Shown here piece after piece: positions 45,863-55,304 of a stretch of 64,000 nt of DNA. The notes below the pieces were generated by a model that ran no database searches, was not told the DNA's origin, and saw nothing but the letters and a program-made list of their open reading frames with translations. This stretch comes from Herbaspirillum robiniae (GTDB lineage: Bacteria; Pseudomonadota; Gammaproteobacteria; Burkholderiales; Burkholderiaceae_D). A program made the position numbers and the translations under genes. Positions within the stretch are counted from its first letter, which is position 1, and every line of letters begins with the position of its first letter. The DNA is taken from the NCBI RefSeq assembly GCF_002213415.1, contig NZ_NJGU01000001.1, forward strand, positions 186,001-250,000. Direction: 5' to 3'.

Positions 45863-45920
45863 GTGCGTCTCCATTATTGATGTTGTCGGCGTTTCAACGA
45901 AGATGAACGCCTTTAGCTTT

Positions 45921-45936
45921 GCGCAAACGTTTGCGC
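45921..45936. promoter_or_regulatory. RbsR-type operator upstream of rbsB
   Basis: GCGCAAACGTTTGCGC is a perfect 16-base palindrome with the CG centre and CAAACG half-sites of LacI/PurR-type operators. It lies 59 bases upstream of the rbsB start, where a promoter is expected. Confidence 0.85.
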
Positions 45937-45962
45937 GAAAACAGGATAGCACTCGGAAAATA

Positions 45963-45991
45963 GAAAAAAAAGCCGTCAGGCGGCTTTTTTT
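45963..45991. terminator. Hairpin terminator upstream of the rbs operon
   Basis: aaaaaagccg-tcagg-cggctttttt forms a short GC stem flanked by A and T runs. It can end the minus-strand transcript of the two microprotein genes before the rbs promoter. Confidence 0.8.
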
Positions 45992-46108
45992 ACAATTTTG
46001 ATTGGCGGGGAGAAGTCGCGCGGAAGGCGCAAAGCAAGACGGCGGATGGCGCACCACGCGCCATCCGCCGCAAAAACGAGTTCAGTTCAAACAGATGCTG
46101 CGCGCAGC

Positions 46109-46288
46109 TCAGTCCACGCGCCGATGCCGGGGCTGCGGGGGCCTGCCGTGGCGCCCCTTGATCAGGTCCTGCCCCCACAGGCGATAAACCAGCCAGGCGG
46201 CGAACGCGCCGCCGGCCACCATCACATAGACGGCGTACCAGCCAAGAAAGGTCACGCCCCACGACATGACCTGATCCAGAATATGCAT
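46109..46288 (-). CDS. Small single-helix membrane protein (microprotein 2)
   Basis: The 59-residue protein starts MHILDQVMSWGVTFLGWYAV, has one membrane helix (about residues 10-38) and ends in a basic, Pro/Arg-rich tail (GRHGRPPQPRHRRVD). AGGGGAAG precedes the ATG. It shares WYAxYVxV, GAFAA and an aromatic-basic end with the neighbour at 46356, so the two are paralogues. No function is known. Confidence 0.65.
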   Translation of the reverse strand: MHILDQVMSWGVTFLGWYAVYVMVAGGAFAAWLVYRLWGQDLIKGRHGRPPQPRHRRVD

Positions 46289-46355
46289 AAATCTTCCCCT
46301 GCGGGACTCCGTTCCAAGCCGCAACGGCATCCCCTGCCGCGCGACCCCGCAAAAA

Positions 46356-46481
46356 TTACTGACCGAAACCGGTCCGGCGCCAGACGTAGGCGCCGAAAGC
46401 ACAGCTGCCGACCAGCACGTACAGCGCATACCATAACAGCGCCTGTACGCCGTACCCCATCAGAACCTCGATGATTTTCAT
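46356..46481 (-). CDS. Small single-helix membrane protein (microprotein 1)
   Basis: The 41-residue protein, MKIIEVLMGYGVQALLWYAL followed by YVLVGSCAFGAYVWRRTGFGQ, is almost entirely one membrane helix with a basic C-terminal end. A near-perfect ribosome binding site, GGAGGAG, stands seven bases before the ATG and strongly supports translation. It is followed by its paralogue 67 bases downstream. No family is recognised; it lies below usual gene-calling length. Confidence 0.7.
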   Translation of the reverse strand: MKIIEVLMGYGVQALLWYALYVLVGSCAFGAYVWRRTGFGQ

Positions 46482-46960
46482 TGCTGTCTCCTCCGCATAT
46501 TGTCGCTGCGCAATATTCACGCTGCTTATTGCCTGATGCGCAAAAACACGCTCAAGCGGCCCAGCTAGGGATGCTGCACACCGGCTGTTGCCACCCATTC
46601 CGCTTGTTTTCAGGCAACTCCCGCGCGGATTCTAGGCTTGCAGTTCATCTTGCTCCTGCCAAATCGGCCTGTAAAGAACGGCTTATTTCGCGCAGCAGCA
46701 ATTTCCGCGTGTCATAAATCAAAAGCAGCATGACAACATTTTCCCGCCTGCAGCTTTTCCAGCGGGAAGGCGGAGAATGGAAAAAGCATCAACTCTCGAA
46801 TGTTATCAAATCATCATCCTGCGTCGCAATACGGAAAGTGCCGCAACAGTCGCCGTTTGGCGACGCCCCGCCCCTCAGCGGGAAAACGATATAAAAGATT
46901 AAGCCCGGCGCCTGCCCGCCTGCCGGCGGAAAAGCCGCAAGCCCGCGTCATTCAGCAGGC
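46482..46960. other. Intergenic region between the microproteins and nhaA
   Basis: About 480 bases with no supported gene. It must contain the microprotein promoter on the minus strand, but no convincing -35/-10 pair or nhaA terminator was seen. Confidence 0.5.
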
Positions 46961-48145
46961 TTATGTCTTGCGCCACAAGACCAGCGTTCCCAGCAGTCCG
47001 GCGAGGATGGATCCGCCCAGCACGCCCAGCTTCAGCTTGGCCTCGAAATCGGCGCTCAAGCCCTGAAACGCCAGGCCGCCGATGAACAGGCTCATCGTGA
47101 AGCCGATCCCGCACAGCATGCACACGCCGACGAACTGGCGCGTGCTGGCGCCCGCCGGCGCGCTGGCCAGGCCGCTCCTGACCATCAGCCACGCAGCGCC
47201 GAACACCCCCACCGTCTTGCCCAGCACCAGCCCGGCGGCAATGCCCAGCGGAATCGGTTCGAACAGGCTGCCCAGCGACATGCCCTGCAGCGCCACGCCG
47301 GCGTTGGCGAAAGCGAACATCGGCAACACCAGGAACGCCACCCAAGGATGCAGGCCATGCTCCAGCGCCCCGGCCAGCGGCTTGCCTTCACTGTCCTTCA
47401 TCGGGATCGCCAGCGCCGTGACCACGCCGGCCAGCGTGGCATGGATGCCGGACTTGAGCACGCAGACCCAGATCATCAGCCCGACCACGATATAGATATC
47501 GGCCCGCTTGACGCCCGAGCGGTTCAGCAGCACCAGCACCAGCGTGCCCACGCCAGCGCCCGCCAGCATGCCCAGCGAGAGATTGTCGGTATAAAACAGC
47601 GCGATGACGACAATGGCGCCAAGATCGTCGATGATCGCCACCGCCGTCAGGAAAACCTTCAGCGAGGTCGGCACGCGCGAACCCAGCAGCATCACGATGC
47701 CGATGGCAAAGGCGATGTCGGTGGCCGCCGGGATCGCCCAGCCGCGCAGCGCGACCGGGTCGCCCAAATTGACCAGCGCGTAGATCCCCGCCGGCACCAC
47801 CATGCCGCCCAGGGCGGCGGCGGCAGGCAGGATGGCCTGGCTGCGCGAGGCGAGTTCGCCCTCGACGAATTCGCGCTTGATCTCGAGCCCCACCAGGAAG
47901 AAGAACACCGCCATCCACAGGTCGTTGACCCACAGCAGCAGCGGCTTGGACAGCACCACCAGGCCGCCGACGTCGACCGTGCCGTGAATGCGCGTGAAAG
48001 CGCCGTAAGCCTCGCGCCAGTCCGAATTGCTGATGACCAGCGCCAGTACGGCGGCCACCGCCAGCACGATGCCGCCGGCGGCCTCATGGGCAAAGAATTT
48101 GGTGAATGCGTTGCCGCCGTGGCGGGTGTCGTGTGCGTTGGCCAA
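46961..48145 (-). CDS. nhaA: Na+/H+ antiporter NhaA
   Basis: NhaA exchanges two protons for one sodium ion across the inner membrane. The 394-residue product has about 12 helices. Family motifs are FFFLVGLEIKREFVEGEL, the ion-binding pair in AIIDDLGAIVVIALFYT and GIGFTMSLFIGGLAF. A TTG at 48145 is chosen as start because AAGGAG stands six to seven bases before it; the frame is open to 48223, where another TTG would add 26 cysteine-rich non-conserved residues. Confidence 0.93.
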   Translation of the reverse strand: MANAHDTRHGGNAFTKFFAHEAAGGIVLAVAAVLALVISNSDWREAYGAFTRIHGTVDVGGLVVLSKPLLLWVNDLWMAVFFFLVGLEIKREFVEGELASRSQAILPAAAALGGMVVPAGIYALVNLGDPVALRGWAIPAATDIAFAIGIVMLLGSRVPTSLKVFLTAVAIIDDLGAIVVIALFYTDNLSLGMLAGAGVGTLVLVLLNRSGVKRADIYIVVGLMIWVCVLKSGIHATLAGVVTALAIPMKDSEGKPLAGALEHGLHPWVAFLVLPMFAFANAGVALQGMSLGSLFEPIPLGIAAGLVLGKTVGVFGAAWLMVRSGLASAPAGASTRQFVGVCMLCGIGFTMSLFIGGLAFQGLSADFEAKLKLGVLGGSILAGLLGTLVLWRKT

Positions 48146-48238
48146 TACCTGCTCCTTACTGTAAACGTCCTTGCCCGTCTTTGGACAAGGGCAGACTGTA
48201 CCAACTGCAGAGCATTTCTCCAAATCCGCGCCCGAAAC

Positions 48239-48273
48239 AAAAAAGGGCCGCCCCTCTCCACAGGGACGGCCCT
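48239..48273 (-). terminator. Terminator downstream of uspA
   Basis: Read on the minus strand, agggccgtccc and ggggcggccct form an 11-base stem (one mismatch) followed by a T-run. Confidence 0.8.
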
Positions 48274-48301
48274 ACCCTCCACACCACAAACCTGTCTGCG
48301 C

Positions 48302-48739
48302 CTAGCGGAACACCAGCACCGGCAGCTTGCTGCGCGCCAGCACCTTCTGCGTCTGGCTGCCCAGCAGCATGCGCCCCAGCGAGGAGCGCGCCTTGGACGC
48401 CATGAAGATCGCGTCGCAATGCTCGCGCTCGGCCACGCGCATGATTTCTTCGTACGGGCGGCCGCCCTGCGTCACCTGCACCGTGCACGGCACTCCCTGC
48501 TCGCGCGCCATCTCGGAAATCATCGCCACGCTCGCCATCGCCTTGGCGCGGCCGGCCTCGCCACTCTGCTGCACGTCGGTGCCGACGCTGACCTCGGGAA
48601 TCGACAAGGCGCGCAGGTTGCCCGCCACCGACAGCCCGACCAGTTTGCTGCCGCAGCTTTTGGCCAGCGCGATGGCGGCCTTGACCGATTCGTTGCACAG
48701 ACGGGAACCGTCGGTTGCCAGCAGGATGTTCTTGAACAT
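48302..48739 (-). CDS. Universal stress protein (UspA family)
   Basis: The 145-residue single-domain protein has the UspA start MFKNILLATDGSRLCNESVK and the nucleotide-binding end ASKARSSLGRMLLGSQTQKV, with the glycines of the G-2x-G-9x-G-S/T motif. It is an ATP-binding type stress protein. It is monocistronic and closed by its own terminator. Confidence 0.93.
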   Translation of the reverse strand: MFKNILLATDGSRLCNESVKAAIALAKSCGSKLVGLSVAGNLRALSIPEVSVGTDVQQSGEAGRAKAMASVAMISEMAREQGVPCTVQVTQGGRPYEEIMRVAEREHCDAIFMASKARSSLGRMLLGSQTQKVLARSKLPVLVFR

Positions 48740-48944
48740 GATGACCTCGCAGGTGAGAGAAATCCTATGACTGCATCGTAGGCCTGCGCGGGCCGAAGCG
48801 GCTTGATATGCATCAAGCCCCGGGGCGGCGCCGTCGTGATGGCGATGGCGGCTTGCGCTGGATCAACTCCGCAAGCGCCAATGCAAAACGGCCTGCATCG
48901 CTGCAGGCCGTCTTCTCAAGAGCTCGGTTCGAGAGGTCGGTTGA

Positions 48945-49745
48945 TCAAGCCGGCTTGAACGCCAGGTAGCTCTTGATGAACGCCGCCAGGACCGGTTTGA
49001 GCTTGCCGGCCAGGCCGGCGTCCAGCGCGTAAGGCGCCTGCTCTTGCATGTAGCTGCGTTGCGCCAGCTCCAGCTGCACGGCGTGAACCTGCTGCGCCGG
49101 CTTGCCGTAGTTGCGGGTGATGTAGCCGCCCTTGAAGCGGCCGTTGAGCACCGCCGGATAATGCGGCGCCAGTTCCTCCGCCTGCTTGAGCAGGCCTTCG
49201 GCCACGCCCGGCGCGCAGGATTCGCCGCTGGCCGTGCCGAAGTTGAACACCGGCAGCTCGCCCTCAAAGAGGTGCGGAATCACCGAGCGGATCGAGTGCG
49301 CGTCCCACAGCAAGGCGTAGCCGTGGATGGACTTGATGCGCGCCAGCTCGGCTTGCAATGCGTCGTGATACGGCTTCCAGTACAGCGGCAGGCGGCGCGC
49401 GATCTCGGCCTCATCGGGCGCCATGCCGGGCTTGTACAGCGGCACGTTGTCGAAGGTGGTCAGGGGGCACAGGCCGGTGGTGTTCTGGCCCGGATACAGG
49501 CTCTGGCCGTCGGCCGGGCGATTCAGGTCGATGGTGTAGCGCGAATACAGCGGACGGATGACGGACACCCCCATCCCGACCGCAAAGTCGTACAGGTCTT
49601 CGATATGCCAGTCGGTGTCGTCCACCTGCAGGCCGACTTCGCTGAAGGCGGGCTTCAGGTCCTCCGGCAATTGCGTGCCCACGTGGGGCATGGAGATCAG
49701 CAGGGGCGACGTGCCCTGGCGCAGCTTGAATACTTCATTGCTCAT
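48945..49745 (-). CDS. hutG: N-formylglutamate amidohydrolase (HutG type)
   Basis: The 266-residue enzyme hydrolyses N-formyl-L-glutamate to glutamate and formate in the five-step histidine degradation route. Family blocks visible are PLLISMPHVGTQLP, DTDWHIEDLYDFA and LLWDAHSIRSVIP. It starts nine bases after hutF, which makes its substrate. Confidence 0.94.
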   Translation of the reverse strand: MSNEVFKLRQGTSPLLISMPHVGTQLPEDLKPAFSEVGLQVDDTDWHIEDLYDFAVGMGVSVIRPLYSRYTIDLNRPADGQSLYPGQNTTGLCPLTTFDNVPLYKPGMAPDEAEIARRLPLYWKPYHDALQAELARIKSIHGYALLWDAHSIRSVIPHLFEGELPVFNFGTASGESCAPGVAEGLLKQAEELAPHYPAVLNGRFKGGYITRNYGKPAQQVHAVQLELAQRSYMQEQAPYALDAGLAGKLKPVLAAFIKSYLAFKPA

Positions 49746-49754
49746 GTCAGTTCC

Positions 49755-51221
49755 TCAATCTTTCAACAGCTCGGATACCGTGGCGCGGTAAGCGGCGCGC
49801 GCGCCCTCTTCCAGCGCATGGCGGCCTTCGGACACGACCTGGCGGCCGCCGACGTAGACGTCGCGCACCGGGTTGCCTTCATGCTCGCAGAATACCAGCG
49901 CCGACAGCAGCTGCTCGGGTGCGCGGTCGGCCAGGTTGATGTCCTGCGCGTCCAGCACCACGAAGTCGGCGCGCTGGCCGGCGGCGATGCCCGCCACGCG
50001 ACGCCCCGAGGCCAGCGCGCCGCCGGAGACGGCCTGCGCGAACAAACGGTCGGCCACCGCCGGCTGCGCCTGGGAAGCGAGCATGTTACGGCGGCGATGG
50101 TGCAGGCGCTGCCCGTATTCGAGCAGGCGCAGCTCGGAGCGCAGGTTGATGGCGATGTTGCTGTCCGAACCGATGCCCCAGTTGGCGCCATCGTCCAGCA
50201 GGCGCGGCGCGTCGATGATGCCGTCGCCGAGATTGGCTTCGGTGGTCGGGCACAGGCCCACCACGGCGCCGCTCTGCGCCACGGCGCGATACTCGTCGTC
50301 CGACATGTGCGTGGCGTGCACCAGGCACCAGCGGGCGTCGAGTTCCTGCTGGGAAAGCAACAACTGTACCGGGCGCTTGCCGCACCAGGCCAGGCAATCG
50401 TCCACTTCGCGCGTCTGCTCGGCGATGTGGATGTGGATGGGCGCATCGGCGCCGCCCGGTTGCGAACGCAGTCCGTCCACGAGCGCGGCCAGCCCCGCGG
50501 CGTCGACCGCGCGCAGCGAGTGCGGCGCCACGCCGTAGCGGCGCATGCCGTTTTCCGGCAGCGCCTTCTGCAGCCGCTCGCGCAGCGCCAGCATCCATTG
50601 CGGCGACGAGATGAAGCGCGCCTGGTGCTCCAGCGGCGCGGCGGCGCCGAAACCTCCGTACTGGTACAGCACCGGCAGCAGCGTCATGCCCAGGCCCGCA
50701 TCCTGCGCCGCCTGCATCACGCGCAGCGACAGCTCGGCCGGGTCATCGTAGCCGGCGCCGCCGGGCGCATGGTGCAGGTAGTGGAATTCGCAGACCGAGG
50801 TATAGCCGGCCTTGAGCATCTCGATGTAGAGATGGCGCGCGATCGCCTCCAGGTGCTGCGGCTGCAGGCGCTGGGCGAAGCGGTACATCAGCGTGCGCCA
50901 GCTCCAGAAGGAATCCGTGGGACTGCCCATGGTCTCGGTCAGGCCGGCCATGGCGCGCTGGAACGCGTGGGAATGCAGGTTGGGCATGCCCGGGATCACC
51001 GGGCCGGCCGCCAGCGGCGCGTCGCCGCGCGCGCTGCCGGGCGTGGCCTCGATCAGGTCGCCGTCGGCGTTCCAGCGCAGCAGCACGTCGCTGCGCCAGC
51101 CCTCGGGCAGCAAGGCGGAGCGGCAGAACAGCCGGCCGACCGCGATATCGGGATGATGCGTATGCTGCAAATCTTGCGAATGTTGCGGTTCTTGCCGGTC
51201 TTGCCCGGTGTGAGTTGCCAT
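49755..51221 (-). CDS. hutF: Formimidoylglutamate deiminase HutF
   Basis: HutF converts N-formimidoyl-L-glutamate to N-formylglutamate and ammonia. The 488-residue amidohydrolase has the metal motif NLHSHAFQRAMAG, HIHIAEQTREVDD, LVHATHMSDDE and SDSNIAINLRSELR. The start at 51221 has AGGGTGAG upstream and is preferred over 51266. Together with hutG it shows the HutF/HutG branch instead of direct HutE-type formiminoglutamase. Confidence 0.94.
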   Translation of the reverse strand: MATHTGQDRQEPQHSQDLQHTHHPDIAVGRLFCRSALLPEGWRSDVLLRWNADGDLIEATPGSARGDAPLAAGPVIPGMPNLHSHAFQRAMAGLTETMGSPTDSFWSWRTLMYRFAQRLQPQHLEAIARHLYIEMLKAGYTSVCEFHYLHHAPGGAGYDDPAELSLRVMQAAQDAGLGMTLLPVLYQYGGFGAAAPLEHQARFISSPQWMLALRERLQKALPENGMRRYGVAPHSLRAVDAAGLAALVDGLRSQPGGADAPIHIHIAEQTREVDDCLAWCGKRPVQLLLSQQELDARWCLVHATHMSDDEYRAVAQSGAVVGLCPTTEANLGDGIIDAPRLLDDGANWGIGSDSNIAINLRSELRLLEYGQRLHHRRRNMLASQAQPAVADRLFAQAVSGGALASGRRVAGIAAGQRADFVVLDAQDINLADRAPEQLLSALVFCEHEGNPVRDVYVGGRQVVSEGRHALEEGARAAYRATVSELLKD

Positions 51222-51313
51222 GTGCTCACCCTTTATTGGTTTTATTGAGGTTCTACTGCAATGCACGCGCGCCGCCTGGGCCGCCCGCGTGGTGGATTCC
51301 TGTTCGATTCATC

Positions 51314-51952
51314 TTATCCCGGCTTCTTGCGCCGGATATGCACCGCCAGCACGACCGCGCCGGCCGCGCACAGCAGATCGGGCATCAGGCCGGCGTCGCG
51401 CAGCTGCACGAACTCGCCGGTGCGCAACTGCCGCTGCAGGCCGGCCGCGTCCGACAGGCAGGCCACGCCCTGGGCGACATACAGCAGCACGGTGTCGGCG
51501 GTCAGCCGGCGCGAATTCTGCTCGGTCATCGCCACCAGCTCGCCCTCGGCCAGCTCGCGCCGGATCATCAGGTTGAAGTCCAGCGTCGGCGCGCCATGCA
51601 GTTGCACCGATACCTGCGCCTCGCCGGGGAAGGAATACGGCGCGAAGCATTCGCGCAGGTCGTGGATCTGCTCCTCACCGCTGTGCATGGTGAAGCCGCC
51701 GCCTTCGAGCAGCACGATGGTGCGCGCGATGCCGTCGAAGGTGGAAAACACGCCGTCGCGGCCGACGTCGGCCACGCTGGCGCGCCAGACGAAGGATGCG
51801 AAATCGGCATCCGGCGGCTCCACGCACAGCTCGCGCGTCTGGCCGCCCTCGTTCTTCCAGGGCACCGCCGTGATGCGGCCGAGGTTGCCGATGGCGACGA
51901 TGGCGCCGCCGGACGAACCGGACTGCGCCTCGACGGTGCTGTTAGCCACCAT
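51314..51952 (-). CDS. hutD: HutD family protein
   Basis: The 212-residue protein is a HutD/Ves-type double cupin: [19 protein letters not shown] and [20 protein letters not shown] are family marks. HutD is a conserved, non-enzymatic-looking partner of histidine utilisation thought to bind formylglutamate or urocanate-type ligands. Its start overlaps the ABC ATPase stop by 11 bases. Confidence 0.9.
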   Translation of the reverse strand: MVANSTVEAQSGSSGGAIVAIGNLGRITAVPWKNEGGQTRELCVEPPDADFASFVWRASVADVGRDGVFSTFDGIARTIVLLEGGGFTMHSGEEQIHDLRECFAPYSFPGEAQVSVQLHGAPTLDFNLMIRRELAEGELVAMTEQNSRRLTADTVLLYVAQGVACLSDAAGLQRQLRTGEFVQLRDAGLMPDLLCAAGAVVLAVHIRRKKPG

Positions 51953-52715
51953 GAGCCGCCTCGCGCGCCAGCATGGTCTGCAGGAAGCTGCGGGTACGCG
52001 CCTCCTTCGGGGCGGTGAAGATATCCGCAGGGGCGCCGGCCTCGACGATGCTGCCGTGGTCCATCACCACCACCACATCGGCCACCTCGCGGGCAAAGCC
52101 CATCTCATGGGTGACGATGAGCATGGTCATGCCTTCGGCGGCCAGGTCCTTCATGACCTGCAGCACTTCGCCCACCAGCTCGGGGTCGAGCGCGGAGGTC
52201 GGCTCGTCGAACAGCATCACCTTGGGCTCCATCGCCAGCGCGCGCGCAATCGCCACGCGCTGCTTCTGGCCGCCCGACAGCGTGCCGGGATAGACCTTGG
52301 CCTTGTGATCCAGGCCGACCTTCTTGAGCAGGCGCATGCCCTGCTCCTCGGCGGCCTTGCGGGGCACGCCGCGCAGGCAGGTCGGCGCCAGCGTGATGTT
52401 GTCCAGCACCGTCAGGTGCGGGAACAGGTTGAAGGACTGGAACACCATGCCCACCTCGGCGCGCATCTCGTCCAGCTTGGCCTCAGGCATCATGCGCCCG
52501 TTCTCCACCACCGGATGTCCGGACACCACCACGGTGCCGCCCTCGGCGGTTTCCAGGCCGTTCATGCAGCGCAGGAAGGTGCTCTTGCCCGATCCGCTGG
52601 GGCCGATGATGACCACCACCTGGCTGGGCTGCACCGAGAAGTCGATGTTCTTGAGCACCACGTTTTCGCCGAAGGATTTCTTCAGGCCCTTGATGTCGAC
52701 AATTGCCTGGGCCAT
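51942..52715 (-). CDS. Amino-acid ABC transporter ATP-binding protein
   Basis: The 257-residue ATPase has Walker [10 protein letters not shown], signature [15 protein letters not shown] and Walker [13 protein letters not shown], the HisP/GlnQ subfamily of polar amino-acid importers. The ATG at 52715 overlaps the permease stop and has GGGAG upstream; a GTG at 52718 is the neighbouring alternative. The hut context suggests histidine. Confidence 0.92.
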   Translation of the reverse strand: MAQAIVDIKGLKKSFGENVVLKNIDFSVQPSQVVVIIGPSGSGKSTFLRCMNGLETAEGGTVVVSGHPVVENGRMMPEAKLDEMRAEVGMVFQSFNLFPHLTVLDNITLAPTCLRGVPRKAAEEQGMRLLKKVGLDHKAKVYPGTLSGGQKQRVAIARALAMEPKVMLFDEPTSALDPELVGEVLQVMKDLAAEGMTMLIVTHEMGFAREVADVVVVMDHGSIVEAGAPADIFTAPKEARTRSFLQTMLAREAAHGG

Positions 52716-53380
52716 CACACTCTCCCTTCGGAGCGCAGCACCTTTTCGATGCGGCGCAGCACCAGCGTGGTGACGCTGGTCAGAATCAGATAGATCGCGG
52801 CGATCACCAGATAGACCTCCAGCGAACGGTAGGACACGCTGATGATCTTCTCGCCCTCGTGCATCAGGTCGGCGATGGTCAGCAGCGACACCAGCGCCGA
52901 GTTCTTGATCAGCGCGATGAATTCATTGCCCAGAGGCGGGATCATGCGCACGAACGCCTGCGGCAGCACCACGCGGCGCATCGCCATCTTGTACGGCAGG
53001 CCCAGCGAGCGCGCGGCCTCCATCTGGCCGCGCTCGATCGACTGGATCGAGCCGCGCACGATTTCCGACACATAGGCCCCGCTGTAGATGCCCAGGCCGA
53101 GGATGCCGCAGACATAGGCCGGCAGCAGGATGCCGAAATGCGGCAGGCCGAAGAACCAGATGAACAGCTGCACCAGCAGCGGCGTGCCGCGCACCAGGGT
53201 CAGGTAGAAGGTGCAGATGCCATAGATGATGCGGCGCTGCGGCGACAGGCGGCCCAGGCCGACCAGGAGGCCCAGCACGCAACCCAGCACCAGCGCGGCG
53301 GCGGTGATTTCCACCGTGACGGCCGTGCCGGTGGCGAGCGAACGCCAGCTTTCCCAGACCGGCGAAAAGTCGAAATCCAT
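52715..53380 (-). CDS. Amino-acid ABC transporter permease
   Basis: The 221-residue protein belongs to the HisMQ-type permeases: about five helices, [20 protein letters not shown] and the EAA-loop region [24 protein letters not shown]. Only one permease gene is present, so it probably acts as a homodimer. Predicted to import histidine with the adjacent binding protein. Confidence 0.92.
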   Translation of the reverse strand: MDFDFSPVWESWRSLATGTAVTVEITAAALVLGCVLGLLVGLGRLSPQRRIIYGICTFYLTLVRGTPLLVQLFIWFFGLPHFGILLPAYVCGILGLGIYSGAYVSEIVRGSIQSIERGQMEAARSLGLPYKMAMRRVVLPQAFVRMIPPLGNEFIALIKNSALVSLLTIADLMHEGEKIISVSYRSLEVYLVIAAIYLILTSVTTLVLRRIEKVLRSEGRV

Positions 53381-53456
53381 TGGGGGCTCCGGAAAACGGA
53401 TCGTGCGGCCCGCCCCGGCATGCCCGGCGGCGGCGATCCTGCATGAAGAAATTGCC

Positions 53457-53482
53457 GCGGCCGCCGGTGAAACGACGGCCGC
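53457..53482 (-). promoter_or_regulatory. GC hairpin between binding-protein and permease genes
   Basis: gcggccg and cggccgc flank a 12-base loop. Hairpins at this point in ABC importer operons often protect the binding-protein mRNA and lower permease expression; no T-run follows, so it is not a terminator. Confidence 0.4.
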
Positions 53483-53511
53483 TTACAGCTTATGGCAAGG
53501 CGACGGGCGGC

Positions 53512-54267
53512 TTATTCGCTCTTGCCGAACCACTTGTCGGTCAGCGCGGTGTAGGTGCCGTTCACGCGCAGGGTCTGCAGCGCCTTGTTGAGTTGCTCGG
53601 CCAGCTCGGTATCGCCCTTGCGCATGGCGTAGCCGTACAGTTCGGTGGTCAGGCCCTTGTCGAGCACGCGCACACTGGACTGGGTGCGTGCGAATTCCAC
53701 CGCGGCCGGACGGCCGGTGACGGCGGCGTTGACGCGGCCGGTGACCAGCAGGTCAAACATGGCCTGGTTCTTTTCGACCTCGACGCGTTCCACGCCGGGG
53801 AAATTGTCCTTCAGATAGCCCACCGACTTGGTGCCGACCTGCACCGACACCTTCTTGCCCTTGTTCAGGTCGTCCGGCACCTTGATGCTGCTGTCGTCGC
53901 GACGCACCAGCACGGCCAGGCCGCCGCGGTAGTACGGATCGCTGAAGTTGACCACCTTGCGGCGTTCGTCGGTCATGTAGATGGCCGAGGCGGCGATGTC
54001 GAAGCGGTTGGAGATCAGGCCGGGGATCAGGCCCTTGAAGTCGATGTCGATCCACTGGACCTTCTTGCCCATGGTCTTGGCCAGGGCTTCGATCAGTTCA
54101 ATGTCGAAGCCGGTGCGCTTGCCGTCCTTGACGAATTCCATCGGCGGGAAGGTGGCATCGGTGCCGACGCGGATCACGTTGTCGGCGGCGTTGGCGGCCG
54201 GAGCGGCGGCGGTGAGCATGGCGAACACTGCCGTGAAGGCGCAGAGCAGCTTGGAAATTTTCATCAT
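53512..54267 (-). CDS. Amino-acid ABC transporter periplasmic binding protein
   Basis: The 251-residue protein has a Sec signal (MMKISKLLCAFTAVFAMLTA, cleavage near ANAAD) and a family-3 solute-binding domain: IRVGTDATFPPMEFVKDGKR, GFDIELIEALAKTMG and AASAIYMTDERRK. The start at 54267 is supported by GAGGAA; upstream in-frame codons lie in unconserved sequence. It likely binds histidine or urocanate given its hut neighbours. Confidence 0.92.
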   Translation of the reverse strand: MMKISKLLCAFTAVFAMLTAAAPAANAADNVIRVGTDATFPPMEFVKDGKRTGFDIELIEALAKTMGKKVQWIDIDFKGLIPGLISNRFDIAASAIYMTDERRKVVNFSDPYYRGGLAVLVRRDDSSIKVPDDLNKGKKVSVQVGTKSVGYLKDNFPGVERVEVEKNQAMFDLLVTGRVNAAVTGRPAAVEFARTQSSVRVLDKGLTTELYGYAMRKGDTELAEQLNKALQTLRVNGTYTALTDKWFGKSE

Positions 54268-54387
54268 GGGTTCCTCAAGTAGAAGCGTAGAAGCGACGGA
54301 CTGGACGCCGGCTGATTTCCTGGCGGGACGACAACAACAAAATACTTCGGCTGCCGGCCATGCCTGGGCGGCATGGCCGGGCAAGCC

Positions 54388-55125
54388 TTAAAAACGATTA
54401 CATATGCGCTGTGCCGCTTCCACGGTCATGCGGATCAGTTCCTGCTCGCGCTGGCCTACGCGCAGCGCCGGCGCCATCAGGGTGATGGTGCCTTCGAGGC
54501 GGCCATTGGAAGACAGGATGGGCACGGACACGCCCCACACGCCCAGGTCGACCTCGCTCTCGCTGGTGGAATAACCGCGGCGGCGGATCTCTTCGAGCTG
54601 CGCTTCCAGCGCGGCGGCCTCGTCAGGCTTGTCGGCCAGCTGGTCGGCGACCAGCTTCTGCTGCAGCTTGCGCGGCATGAAGGCCAGCAGGCTCTTGGCC
54701 GAGGCGCCCTTGTGCAGGGAATGCGAACGGCCCTTGGTGAAGGAGCAGCGCAGCGGCTGGGTGCTCTCTTCCATGGCGATACAGACCATTTCACCGTTGA
54801 TGTAGACCAGCAGGCCCACGCTTTCGCCGCTGCGCTCGACCAGCGAGCTGATCTCCTCGCGGCTCTGGCTGATCAGGTTGGAGTTCTGGTCGAAGCCCCA
54901 GGCCAGCTGCACGCCGGTCGGACCCGGCTCGAAGGTGCCTGAGTTCATATGCTCCTGCAGCAGCCCCCATTTCTTCAGGGACGCCAGGTGGCGATAAACG
55001 GTGCTGACAGGCTGCTGCACCATGGCGGCAATCTGTTTCGCGCTGACGGGCTTGCCCGCGCGGGCCACGCCGGCTAGAACGTGAAGTACGCGGTCGACGA
55101 TGGTAGAGGTCTGAGGAGAGTCCAT
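54388..55125 (-). CDS. IclR-family transcriptional regulator of the hut/transport cluster
   Basis: The 245-residue regulator has a winged helix (VDRVLHVLAGVARAGKPVSA, PVSTVYRHLASLKKWGLL) and an IclR effector domain with RCSFTKGRSHSLHKGASAK. ATG at 55125 is chosen over TTG at 55134. Hut operons are usually ruled by HutC (GntR family), so an IclR regulator in this place is unusual. It is the first gene of the minus-strand cluster. Confidence 0.88.
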   Translation of the reverse strand: MDSPQTSTIVDRVLHVLAGVARAGKPVSAKQIAAMVQQPVSTVYRHLASLKKWGLLQEHMNSGTFEPGPTGVQLAWGFDQNSNLISQSREEISSLVERSGESVGLLVYINGEMVCIAMEESTQPLRCSFTKGRSHSLHKGASAKSLLAFMPRKLQQKLVADQLADKPDEAAALEAQLEEIRRRGYSTSESEVDLGVWGVSVPILSSNGRLEGTITLMAPALRVGQREQELIRMTVEAAQRICNRF

Positions 55126-55304
55126 GGAGCGCAATATAAAGTTAAATTCTCAGTTTTTGTGATCGATTCTCTTGCTGCGAGAAATATTTTTAAAAAAGTT
55201 CAAACTGTTGTTCGAAATTTCTCAAAGGCTGAGTGAATTTTCTCATCGGGGCTCGAAAACTCCTCATGCTATTTTTTAACTACCCAGTGCCAAGAATATT
55301 TAAC

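Noticed and set aside
49044-51248. Plus-strand ORF opposite hutG and hutF
   Set aside because: Crosses two real genes; composition is that of an antisense frame.
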